Made by a program: the position numbers and the translations under genes. The notes below the pieces were generated by a model that had not been told where the DNA came from, did not search any database, and was given only the letters and a program-made list of their open reading frames with translations. From Monoplex corrugatus (lineage: Eukaryota; Mollusca; Gastropoda; Littorinimorpha; Ranellidae): 64,000 nt of DNA. The DNA lies in the NCBI GenBank assembly GCA_030674185.1, contig CM060311.1, forward strand, positions 101,143,013 through 101,207,012, given 5' to 3'. Positions 22,601 through 33,079 of this stretch are shown here, piece by piece (within the stretch, counting starts at the first letter, position 1; every line of letters begins with the position of its first letter).

Positions 22601-25340
22601 TCCGTTTTTAGTGGTAGTAAACCAAAACTGTTGCCTGAAGTGGTCGTTTTTGATGGTAGTAAACCAAAACTGTTGCTGAAGTGGTCGTTTTTGATGATAG
22701 TAAACCAAAACTGTTGCTGAAGTGGTCGTTTTTGATGGTAGTAAACCAAAACTGTTGCCTGAAGTGGTCGTTTTTGATGTAGTAAACCAAAACTGTTGTC
22801 TGAAGTGGTCGTTTTTGATGTAGTAAACCAAACTGGCAATCGTTTTTGATCCAAAGTGTCGATGTTTTTGATGATAGTAAACCAAAACTGTTGCCTGAAG
22901 TGGTCGTTTTTGATGGTAGTAAACCAAAACTGTTGCCTGAAGTGGTCGTTTTTGATGATAGTAAACCAAAACTGTTGCCTGAAGTGGTCGTGATATATTT
23001 TGAATGTGGTATAGTAAACCAAAACTGTTGCCTGAAGTGGTCGTTTTGATGGTAACAAAATGTGCTGAATGTCGAAAAAACCAAAACTGTTGCCTGAAGT
23101 GGTCGTTTTTGATGACAGTAAACCAAAACTGTTGTCTGAAGTGGTCGTTTTTGATGAGTAGAAACCAAAACTGTTGCCTGAATGGTCGTTTTTGATGAAG
23201 TAAACCAAAACTGTTGCCTGAAGTGGTCGTTTTTGATGACAGTAAACCAAAACTGTTGTCTGAAGTGTCGTTTTTGATGAAGTAAACCAAAACTGTTGTC
23301 TGAAGTGGTCGTTTTGATGGTAGTAAACCAAACTGTTGCCTGAAGTGGTTGTTTTTGATGACAGTAAACCAAAACTGTTGTCTGAAGTGGTCGTTTTTGA
23401 TGACAGTAAACCAAAACTGTTGCCTGAAGTGGTCGTTTTTGATGACAGTAAACCAAAACTGTTGCCTGAAGTGGTCATTTTTGATGACAGTAAACCAAAA
23501 CTGTTGTCTGAAGTGGTCGTTTTTGATGACAGTAAACCAAAACTGTTGCCTGAAGTGGTCGTTTTTGATGGTAGTAAACCAAAACTGTTGCCTGAAGTGG
23601 TCGTTTTTGATGACAGTAAACCAAAACTGTTGTCTGAAGTGGTCGTTTTTGATGACAGTAAACCAAAACTGTTGCCTGAAGCGTCGTTTTGATGTAGTAA
23701 ACCAAAACTGTTGTCTGAAGTGGTCGTTTTGATGACAGTAAACCAAAACGTTGCTGAAGTGGTCGGAATAGTAAACCAAAATGTGCCTGAAGTGGTCGTT
23801 TTTGATGGTAGTAAACCAAAATGTTGCCTGAAGTGGTCGTTTTTGATGGTAGTAAACCAAAACTGTGCCTAAAGTGGTCGTTTTGATGACAGTAAACCAA
23901 AACTGTTGCTGAAGTGGTCGTTTTTGATGAAGTAAACCAAAACGTTGTCTGAAGTGGTCGTTTTTGATGTAGTAAACCAAAACTGTTGTCTGAAGTGGTC
24001 GTTTTTGATGAGTAAACCAAAACTGTTGCCTGAAGTGGTCGTTTTTTGATGACAGTAAACCAAAACTGTTGTCTGAAGTGGTCGTTTTTGATGGTAGTAA
24101 ACCAAAACTGTTGTCTGAAGTGGTCGAATAGTAAACCAAAACTGTTGTCTGAAGTGGTCGTTTTTGATGGTAGTAAACCAAAACTGTTGCCTGAAGTGGT
24201 CGATATAAACCAAAACTGTTGCCTGAAGTGGTCGTTTTTGATGACAGTAAACCAAAACTGTTGTCTGAAGTGGTCGTTTTGATGACAGATAAACCAAACT
24301 GTTGTCTGAAGTGGTCGTTTCTGATGACAGTAAACCAAAACTGTTGTCTGAAGTGGTCGTTTTTGATGATAGTAAACCAAACTGTTGCCTGAAGTGGTCG
24401 TTTTTGATGGTAGTAAACCAAAACTGTTGTCTGAAGTGGTCGTTTTTGATGATAGTAAACCAAAACTGTTGCCTGAAGTGGTCGTTTTTGATGATAGTAA
24501 ACCAAAACTGTTGCCTGAAGTGGTCGTTTTTGATGGTAGTAAACCAAAACTGTTGTCTGAAGTGGTCGTTTTTGATGGTAGTAAACCAAAACTGTTGTCT
24601 GAAGTGGTCGTTTTGATGATAGTAAACCAAAACTGTTGCCTGAAGTGGTCGTTTTTGATGGTAGTAAACCAAAACTGTTGCCTGAAGTGGTCGGAATAGT
24701 AAACCAAAACTGTTGCCTGAAGTGGTCGTTTTTGATGGTAGTAAACCAAAACTGTTGCCTGAAGTGGTCGTTTTTGATGGTAGTAAACCAAAACTGTTGC
24801 CTGAAGGTCGTTTTTGATGACAGTAAACCAAAACTGTTGCCTGAAGTGGTCGTTTTTGATGACAGTAAACCAAAACTGTTGTCTGAAGGTCGTTTTTGAT
24901 GGTAGTAAACCAAAACTGTTGTCTGAAGTGGTCGTTTTTGATGATAGTAAACCAAAACTGTTGCCTGAAGTGGTCGGAATAGTAAACCAAAACTGTTGCC
25001 TGAAGTGGTCGTTTTTGATGGTAGTAAACCAAAACTGTTGCCTGAAGTGGTCGTTTTTGATGGTAGTAAACCAAAACTGTTGCCTGAAGTGGTCATTTTT
25101 GATGATAGTAAACCAAAACTGTTGCCTGAAGTGGTCGGAATAGTAAACCAAAACTGTTGCCTGAAGTGGTCGTTTTTGATGGTAGTAAACCAAAACTGTT
25201 GCCTGAAGTGGTCGTTTTTGATGGTAGTAAACCAAAACTGTTGCCTGAAGTGGTCGTTTTTGATGGTAGTAAACCAAAACTGTTGCCTGAAGTGGTCGTT
25301 TTTGATGATAGTAAACCAAAACTGTTGCCTGAAGTGGTCG
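19698..25340. repeat. 42-bp minisatellite derived from ORF2 coding sequence
   Basis: About 135 copies of a unit that reads DDSKPKLLSEVVVF or DDSKPKLLPEVVVF in the ORF2 frame; variants include GACAG/GATAG/GGTAG and TTGTCTG/TTGCCTG. A shortened unit with CGGAATAG recurs at 23764, 24125, 24693, 24975 and 25136. Units at 19698-20400 and 24400-25340 are clean; 20400-24300 holds many one-base deletions plus odd inserts such as 22207-22230 and 22990-23080. Very long minus-strand open frames here are artefacts of stop-free units. Confidence 0.96.
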
Positions 25341-25800
25341 GAGAAATTAAGCGTAAATACTCAATCAGAAAAGGCATTTCTAACAATGAATTAAATGATA
25401 TTGGTGGCAAGAATCCGATGAACTATTCTCAGTTGCAACCATTTTAGTTTGACATCATTTGATTAAACGCAATGGGTACAGCAACCACGATGAATTGTGC
25501 ATTGTGTAATAACAGGAGACTGTATCGAACATTTCCTGTGGAACAGCTGCAGTAGCTGTAACGTCTGGAATTTAGCAGAACATTACATCAATGAAAAATT
25601 TAATAACATTAAAATCACACAGAACCTTGTAATGTTTGGTGCTGATAAACCATAAAAACACACAGAATATCTGATCTTGCTACAATGCTTGCGAAATCAT
25701 ATGTCTATAAATGCAAGACAGAAACGTTTTCTGAATGTATCTAGTTTCCAAATTGAACAGTATAGTGCCAAAACAAACTTTCACTTGTCCACTTTTAATT
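25341..25800 (+). mobile_element. L1/Tx1-like ORF2, C-terminal part after the array
   Basis: Straight after the last repeat the frame continues GEIKRKYSIRKGISNNELND to a stop at 25445-25447. Past frameshifts one can read CALCNNRR (about 25495), an IFC-type stretch and CSSCNVWNLAEHYINEKFNN, which fits the zinc-knuckle tail of these ORF2 proteins. With 18320-19697 this brackets the array inside one element. No poly-A tail or target duplication could be placed. Confidence 0.68.
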
Positions 25801-26028
25801 TTTGCACAGTGGTATAACTGTAAGTAGTGTAAGCCACTGTTTTCTCTTGAGAGAACTAAATTATCTTTATGACATGTACTTAAATTTTAATGTTCATTTT
25901 GAAACCTCCAATGCACAAAATACTGTTGTATTATATACATTCTATGTGGTCTGTCATTCTTATGTCAACAATACTTTTTCCTATGTATATGAAATGATAT
26001 GTTGATGTTTATTTACTGTAAATGAACT

Positions 26029-26175
26029 ATCAAGCTGACTAACAGTTCAGGCCACTCTCAGTTGAAGTATGGCTGCTGTCCATCCCTAACCCTACAAAAA
26101 TGGACACTTGAGATGAAATATCAAGTTGACTAACAGTTCAAGCCACTCTCAGTTGAAGTATGACTGCTGCCCACC
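26029..26175. repeat. Two-copy direct repeat of about 92-bp spacing
   Basis: ACTAACAGTTCAGGCCACTC and neighbouring sequence (26029-26083) recur at 26121-26175 with a few substitutions. The rest of 25800-26352 has no recognised feature. Confidence 0.8.
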
Positions 26176-26352
26176 CTCAGTAAAAAATACAAACTCAGCT
26201 GCAAGGTCTCAGCTGCCTCCAGCCATCAAACTTTCAACATCTTCCCAAGGCTTTCATAGGATGAATACCTGATAGATACTTTAAAACAAAACAAAAACAA
26301 AAAAAACGTTGTCAGGAGGTTGAACGCAACTTAAGACCAAGCAGGTGGGACT

Positions 26353-27650
26353 GTTAATCAGTAAGAATGACAATACATTGACAGGTACTGTAGCCAAGTA
26401 GCTTGTTAATCAGTAAGAATGACAATACATTGACAGGTACTGTAGCCAAGTAGCTTGTTAATCAGTAAGAATGACAATACATTGACAGGTACTGTAGCCA
26501 AGTAGCTTGTTAATCAGTAAGAATGACAATACATTGACAGGTACTGTAGCCAAGTAGCTTGTTAATCAGTAAGAATGACAATACATTGACAGGTACTGTA
26601 GCCAAGTAGCTTGTTAATCAGTAAGAATGACAATACATTGACAGGTACTGTAGCCAAGTAGCTTGTTAATCAGTAAGAATGACAATACATTGACAGGTAC
26701 TGTAGCCAAGTAGCTTGTTAATCAGTAAGAATGACAATACATTGACAGGTACTGTAGCCAAGTAGCTTGTTAATCAGTAAGAATGACAATACATTGACAG
26801 GTACTGTAGCCAAGTAGCTTGTTAATCAGTAAGAATGACAATACATTGACAGGTACTGTAGCCAAGTAGCTTGTTAATCAGTAAGAATGACAATACATTG
26901 ACAGGTACTGTAGCCAAGTAGCTTGTTAATCAGTAAGAATGACAATACATTGACAGGTACTGTAGCCAAGTAGCTTGTTAATCAGTAAGAATGACAATAC
27001 ATTGACAGGTACTGTAGCCAAGTAGCTTGTTAATCAGTAAGAATGACAATACATTGACAGGTACTGTAGCCAAGTAGCTTGTTAATCAGTAAGAATGACA
27101 ATACATTGACAGGTACTGTAGCCAAGTAGCTTGTTAATCAGTAAGAATGACAATACATTGACAGGTACTGTAGCCAAGTAGCTTGTTAATCAGTAAGAAT
27201 GACAATACATTGACAGGTACTGTAGCCAAGTAGCTTGTTAATCAGTAAGAATGACAATACATTGACAGGTACTGTAGCCAAGTAGCTTGTTAATCAGTAA
27301 GAATGACAATACATTGACAGGTACTGTAGCCAAGTAGCTTGTTAATCAGTAAGAATGACAATACATTGACAGGTACTGTAGCCAAGTAGCTTGTTAATCA
27401 GTAAGAATGACAATACATTGACAGGTACTGTAGCCAAGTAGCTTGTTAATCAGTAAGAATGACAATACATTGACAGGTACTGTAGCCAAGTAGCTTGTTA
27501 ATCAGTAAGAATGACAATACATTGACAGGTACTGTAGCCAAGTAGCTTGTTAATCAGTAAGAATGACAATACATTGACAGGTACTGTAGCCAAGTAGCTT
27601 GTTAATCAGTAAGAATGACAATACATTGACAGGTACTGTAGCCAAGTAGC
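26353..27650. repeat. 52-bp minisatellite, apparently perfect
   Basis: Twenty-five successive copies of a 52-bp unit beginning GTTAATCAGTAAGAATGACA and ending AGCCAAGTAGCTT. I saw no substitution or indel between units by eye, only a clean truncation in the last one (AGTAGC then TAAAG). This contrasts with every other array in the window. It is in intron 3, about 1.1 kb from exon 3. Confidence 0.97.
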
Positions 27651-28164
27651 TAAAGTAACCCTATGATTTCCATTTGTTTATCAGTCATATCAGGGCTATA
27701 ACCATTTCAAAACATATACAATACTTCAACAGGAAAAACTGGAAAAGAAAATTAAGTACGCATACCAATGTATTCGCACACATAATCTAAAGAGATGCCC
27801 TTGGCGCTGACCACTCCATCTAACTTGTCATACAGGGGATTAAAAAACATACATGAATACAAATTTAAACATAACTAAAAACACTAAAACATATAATAAA
27901 AACACGCCTAATTACATGCATATTGCTTCCGCATATCTCATTTCGCTAAAGCCAAAAATGCATATTATATGTACCCAATTATCAATTCTAAGAGAAAAGT
28001 ATGTAGACTTTATAGAACACATACAGGTGAATGGACCAGCAAGGCAGAAACTGACAGGAAGAAATGACAGAAAGCAAAGGAACAAGGCAGAAACAAAGAC
28101 AGCGACAGGAAAGAGGAAATTTCTAGTACAGAATTTCCAGAAGATGGAAATACTGTTTATACTG
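27651..28164. other. Intron 3 sequence with an exon-like stretch
   Basis: Mostly AT-rich. On the minus strand, 27765-27840 reads KLDGVVSAKGISLDYVCEYI after a pyrimidine tract and before a GTATGC donor-like site. It has no similarity to transaldolase, and exons 3 and 4 already join perfectly without it, so it is noted and not called as an exon. Confidence 0.35.
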
Positions 28165-28640
28165 AAAGAACCCCGACATCCCCATGGGGGTCAGAAGGTC
28201 CTAGGTTCAATCCGCCCAAACATTTCCGCTTCATGGGTACAGGGTAGAAATTTTTTTGATCTTCCAGGTCAACATGTGTGCAGAACTGTCAGTGCCCAAA
28301 CCCCCTTCATGAGTATATGTGTGCACAATGTCAAGTATGCACACTAAACAGCCTGTAACTTAGTCATGTCAGTGACTGATTTATGGAAACAGCCTGTAAG
28401 CCATGTCAGTGACTGATTTATGGAAACAGCCTGTAAGTCATGTCAGTGACTGATTTATGGAAACAGCCTGTAAGTCATGTCAGTGACTGATTTATGGAAA
28501 CAGCCTGTAAGTCATGTCAGTGACTGATTTATGGAAACACAAAAACACCCAGCATGCACACGCCCCGAAGACAAGAGTATGTGGATTACAGCAACATACC
28601 ATCTGCACAATGTGGAAAAAAAAAACATGTGTACACACAT
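28165..28640 (+). mobile_element. SINE with internal tandem expansion
   Basis: A B-box-like GGTTCAATCC (28204-28213) sits in a tRNA-like head. It is followed by a body with CTTCCAGGTCAACATGTGTG (about 28261), CCCAAACCCCCTTCATG, and then ACCCAGCATGCACACGCCCC (28547-28566). This order resembles SINEs common in gastropods, from general familiarity. Between the two body parts lies a 37-bp repeat (28347-28537) where a single copy would be expected. It is 70 bp upstream of the exon 3 donor position on this strand. Confidence 0.7.
28347..28537. repeat. 37-bp minisatellite inside the SINE
   Basis: Five copies of ACAGCCTGTAAGTCATGTCA plus GTGACTGATTTATGGAA. The first unit is slightly longer (CTTAGT insertion) and the second has GCC for GTC; the rest are identical. 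Confidence 0.93.
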
Positions 28641-28711
28641 AAATCAGAATATTTTTTTTAAAAAAACCATGTTGTAAGATTCAAACTGCTTTCAAAAAAA
28701 CACATACTGAC

Positions 28712-28819
28712 CTTGCATCAACTTCCGTGGATACTCGACCAGGGATGATCTTCAAGATCTCGCAACCAAAGTTGATACACACTTTGTCCATAGCATTCGT
28801 CAACTGCTCATCATCAGAC
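28712..28819 (-). CDS. TALDO1: Transaldolase exon 3
   Basis: A 108-nt exon flanked by acceptor CATCATTTCAG (ending at 28820) and donor GTCAGTATG (from 28711). It completes a Gly codon with exon 2 and then encodes [20 protein letters not shown] and [14 protein letters not shown], leaving AG of an Arg codon. [11 protein letters not shown] is a hallmark transaldolase block; its Glu corresponds to Glu96 of E. coli TalB, which takes part in catalysis. The junction into exon 4 restores Arg, then LSFD. The intron that follows is 23.5 kb and carries most of the minisatellites in the window. Confidence 0.95.
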
Positions 28820-29120
28820 CTGAAATGATGCTGTTGGCTTAACATTCAAATAGGCCTAAGCTGAAGCTTCTTAACAATGGACAGCACTACATGTACTATG
28901 AGAACAATGAAAGGACACAACTTGTCTGTGATTATGGTTTTTGTATGGCCACAAAATACTGTTTTTTCTTATTTTTTCCTCTGCATCCTCAACCACTTAT
29001 TGATCTAAAAACATGTACAATTTAGACCTGGAGATTAGCTGCATTCAATATATCAAATTTCATATTTTGAAATTTAATACAGAAATCTACATGACAGGGG
29101 ATCTCAGCCTGTTATTTAAA

Positions 29121-29371
29121 ATTAAACTGCTCACCCTCCCTTTTCTTTGGCCCAGGTGTCAATATCATTAGTCAATTAAACTACTCACCCTCCCTTTGTA
29201 TGGTCCAGGTGACAATATCATTAGTCAATTAAACTACTCACCCTCCCTTTGTATGGTCCAGGTGACAACATCATTAATCAATTAAACTACTCACCCTCCC
29301 TTTGTATGGTCCAGGTGACAACATCATTAATCAATTAAACTACTCACCCTCCCTGTTCTTTGGCCCAGGTG
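29121..29371 (-). repeat. 53-bp tandem copies of the exon 2 end and splice donor
   Basis: Five 53/54-bp units start at 29121, 29175, 29228, 29281 and 29334; the last holds the true exon 2 end. Each keeps, on the minus strand, a CACCTGG..AAAG..GGAGG exon-like stretch followed by GTGAG. Donor-like GT dinucleotides are at 29134/29133, 29188/29187, 29241/29240, 29294/29293 and the real one at 29347/29346. The middle three share a CATAC variant, while the most distal unit keeps the exon-like GGGCCAAAGAA, so the middle units were probably amplified from one diverged copy. Confidence 0.92.
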
Positions 29372-29471
29372 ACGGCACCATCAATCAGTGCCTGGTAGGC
29401 AGGCATGCCAGACGCAGCAAAAATCAGGGATGGGTTGGTGGTGGCATCTGTTGGCTTAAATTTCTTCATGG
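29348..29471 (-). CDS. TALDO1: Transaldolase exon 2
   Basis: A 124-nt exon between an acceptor TTATTTCAG (ending at 29472) and a donor GTGAGTAG (from 29347). It encodes [18 protein letters not shown] and continues through [20 protein letters not shown]. The string DATTNPSL is a transaldolase family signature that lines the active site of the beta-barrel. It enters in phase 1 and leaves in phase 2. The last 24 coding bases and the donor are copied in tandem downstream in intron 2 (29121-29347). Because the codon after the last complete Gly would read TGA, use of a more distal donor would insert a stop straight away. Confidence 0.95.
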
Positions 29472-29845
29472 CTGAAATAATAGCAGTAATTACTAATAAT
29501 ATGACTGAAATGATAACATAAATTAACAGTTCAGCTATAATAACAAGGGTGCAACCTAGAAAATGTAAAAAAACTGAAAGGGGTCCAGGGGCCGGCAATG
29601 CCCCATATGGGGGGTGTCGGGGGCATAAAGACGCTGAAGCTTTTTCAAAAAACGGACTCTTCCTTTCCGACTCTTGAAAAAATGGATTCCGTCACCAAAC
29701 GGAAAAAGTTGCATCTATGTAATAATCACAACAGAACCAGCTTGAGGATGAAAACCAAATGTCAATAATGAATAAATCAAAATAAAATGATAAATTCTGG
29801 GCACCATTTGCCTGTTATGATAGGTTATCTGCTTTCTTTCTCATG

Positions 29846-29846
29846 A

Positions 29847-29929
<83 letters not shown>
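29846..29929. repeat. (TG)n microsatellite
   Basis: About 80 bp of nearly pure TG ending in GCGCGC, in intron 1. It is followed by GACA-rich sequence and by two diverged copies of a GACTAGTAA..AGTATTATCA block (30100-30185). Confidence 0.97.
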
Positions 29930-29933
<4 letters not shown>

Positions 29934-30258
29934 CGAATGCACACTCTATGATGGCGGGAGGAGGAACAAACAGAGAGACAGACAGACAGACAGAACAGAC
30001 AAACAGACAGAGACAGCAAGAAATGGAGAGATTGATAATGATAGTTATATTTCCATGTCTACCATGCACATCAGCCGCTTGTGTAAAATGTAACAACAAT
30101 CAAGAGAGACTAGTAACAGTATTATCACTGAAAGATGTGTCAAATTTAAAAACAAAAACAGAAAGACTAGTAATAGTATTATCAGTGAATTTGAAACAAA
30201 TGTCAAATGTAACAACAGTAATAAACAACAAAGACTAGTAATAACACTACTCGCAATA

Positions 30259-31842
30259 CTGGGCTGGCGAAATCCACTTGCCCAGTCACCCGAGGCGAGT
30301 AAAATGCCTGTTGGGCGAGTCAAAATCAAAAACGACCAGTCTGTTACAGTGTTAGGCGAGTGACAATTCTGATCCCTGCTCTTATAATTTATGTCGATTT
30401 TTCAAGCTATCCAATCTGCTGATTGGTTTCGTCTGCAATAATTGAGACTGCAACATTCGCGCGAAAATGAGGCTATCTAGGGAAAGACAACTCTTGCTTC
30501 CCGTAGGCCTGTCAGTGAAGGGAATTGGTGCAATACAATCGAGTGTTTACAGAACAGCGACCTTTTGCCCATTCTGTCAGTTTTGGTCAAACAGTTTGAA
30601 GCTTCTAATTAAGTGCGAAAACCAGAGAAAATAATACAATATATTTCTTATCGAGATCAAGGGATGAGAAGGGGACGAGAATGTGTGTGCTATTGGCAAG
30701 GATATTCGAGAGACTAAGACTAGAGCAAATTAATTTTGATGCATCACCTGTTAAGATGATACGTCAAAGAAACTAGTTTACAAGACATAGACACTATTTG
30801 ACGATTTTTCTCGCATAATCTTCACTTGTCTTTCAGAACATAAATTTCAGTTAGGGTGGATTAAATATTTTCAAAGTGTTTTCCCTTCACATTTAACTGC
30901 TGAAGTCAAGAAAATGTACACACACACACACACACTAAACAGACAAAATACTTAACAACAACAAATAGAAAAATTCAAAAATAGAAATAAAAAAAATTAA
31001 AAAAACAGCAACAAAAGAAAACAAAACAACACACATCAACCAATCAACAAAAGCCAAAAGATACGTAGTTCAGCACCATTACAGACCTAGCCAACTGATA
31101 TGGTGTGGCTGGTGATCCAGTGGAAACAAAATGATTTTCTTTAATTAAAAAGCTGCAAACTAACCATCTTTGTGTATTGTTCTGCTAGACTTACTTTTAA
31201 TGAACATACTTACCAAGTCTCACCAATGCCAAAATGTATCATTATTTGTTTATGCATGTTACAGTACTTACACACACTTTTTTTTTTTACATATTTCTCC
31301 TCTCTCTCTCTCTCTCTCTCTCTCATTGTTCTCATACACTGTCTCTTTCTCTCCCTAACACTACTCACACTTTAAAAGTGAGTGATTAAAATTATGAAAG
31401 GGGAAAAATAGTGCAGGATGATGATGAAGCAATTCACAAAACAAAACAAACGACCAGTTGGACTAAAATAAACTTTGGCTGTGTCAGCAAAAAGATAATG
31501 ATTAAAAGTATATATTTAACTAAAGAACTCTCCCTAACTTACACATAGAATCCATGTAAACTTTGAGATCAATAATCTGCCTTTTACATCTTATTATAAC
31601 TATAGAGATCATCCCACTGTTTACCTCCCCCCAATCCTGACGAAAGTCTCCTGAAGAAAGTTTGACCACCTTTACCATAACAATGGCTTGTCTTGCTGAA
31701 TATTTCTGGTCATCATCATAAAGAGAATTTTATTATTTTTCGGGGCAGCATGTCGAACTAGTGAAAATATCTGCAGGCTACTAGATCTTAAAATTCACTA
31801 GCCCGACTGGCTAATTGAAAATTTTAATCTTCTCCAGGCCTG
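30259..31842. mobile_element. hAT-like DNA transposon remnant
   Basis: The left end CTGGGCTGGCGAAATCCACT, then CCCAGTC and GGCGAGTAA, is mirrored at the right end, which in reverse complement begins CAGGCCTGGAGAAGAT and continues TTAGCCAGTCGGGCTAGTGA. The imperfect inverted repeats resemble hAT-type ends (CAGG..TGG.GAA). The 1.5-kb interior has no open frame. Related AGTATTATC/GTAAAATGTAAC sequence lies on both sides, suggesting insertion into an older repeat. No 8-bp target duplication is recognisable. Confidence 0.5.
31291..31324. repeat. (TC)n microsatellite
   Basis: CT run inside the hAT-like remnant. Confidence 0.95.
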
Positions 31843-32146
31843 TATTATCATTGAAAACAAGTGCAAAATGTCACAGCAACAACCAGAAAGACTTCTAATC
31901 TAACAGTATGAGTATTATCTCTGAAAGAAGTGTAAAATGTAACAGCAAGTACAATTCCATTATCATTAAGAAAATAACTAGAGATACAATTTCAATATTA
32001 TTAAGCAAATAACACATGCATGCACGCACGCACGCACACACACCACATGCACACATACCACACACACACTCACATACACACACAAGTACAAAACATAATG
32101 CATTTAAAAAAAGTAAAGTGCATACACAAAAGTACAAAACATAGTC

Positions 32147-32151
<5 letters not shown>

Positions 32152-32240
<89 letters not shown>
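32152..32240. repeat. (CA)n microsatellite, long and pure
   Basis: About 88 bp of uninterrupted CA, preceded by looser CA/CG sequence from 32020. Such a run can adopt left-handed DNA. The stretches 31843-32020 and 32241-33080 carry only AT-rich intron, a T/G-rich run (32676-32770) and a GA/GGGA run (32925-33050). Confidence 0.97.
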
Positions 32241-33079
32241 TTTTAATTAAAACATCTATGCCTTTATCATTATGCCAACTGTGGTTTCTGCAACTTGCAT
32301 TCAGATTAAAATAGAAGTTGTACAGTTCAATCATGTTCAACAAACCCTCTATAAAAGAATCATAATACAACAAATATTAGGGAAAAAATGAGATGCAGCA
32401 TGGGAAATTCCAAGTAAGTCACAGCCGGCCAGCCACAGGTAACACTAAAAAGAGCTGGACAGGGTCAAAAGTATGACATTTTTCAATATTCTGAATAGTC
32501 AACATCTAATCTTCCATTTCTCAAAGTCTGATAGCTAAAACACAAAGCATTCTAAAAAGTTGTTGTTTTTCTTTTCATTTAATAGGTTTATTACTTCCCT
32601 TGCCAAAAAAAAAAAGTACAAAATTTAAAAGTGTCTAAAAAGAAAACTATAACACTTTAACAGATAAACTTTTTATTTTTGGTTTTTGTTTTTTTGTTTT
32701 GTTTTGTTTGTTGTTTTGTTTGTTTGTTTTTGTTTTGTTTTGTTTTGTTGTTTTGTTTTTGTTTCTGTTTCTGTGTGTTCATTTACAAACTTTAGAATTT
32801 CATGACGATTTAAAAACTTAGAATATACAAACTGTACATGTTCATCTGGTTTTCCTAAGCTGCATCACAAATTAAGGTAAATCTGCGTTAAAATCATTCA
32901 TTCAATGGCATGAATGAGAGATAAAGAGACAGACAGAGAGACAGACAGACAAAGACGGAAAGAGAAAGAGAGAGACTGACACTGATGTCAGACAGAAACA
33001 GAGAGAGGGAGGGAGGGAGGGAGGGAGGAGAGAGACACAGAGAGAGAGATGAAATAAATTGTTATTTTCTAATGCTGCA

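Noticed and set aside
20567..25096. A 1509-codon open frame on the minus strand
   Set aside because: It lies wholly in the 42-bp array, shifts register at indels and exists only because the unit has no stop. Open frames also occur on the other strand.
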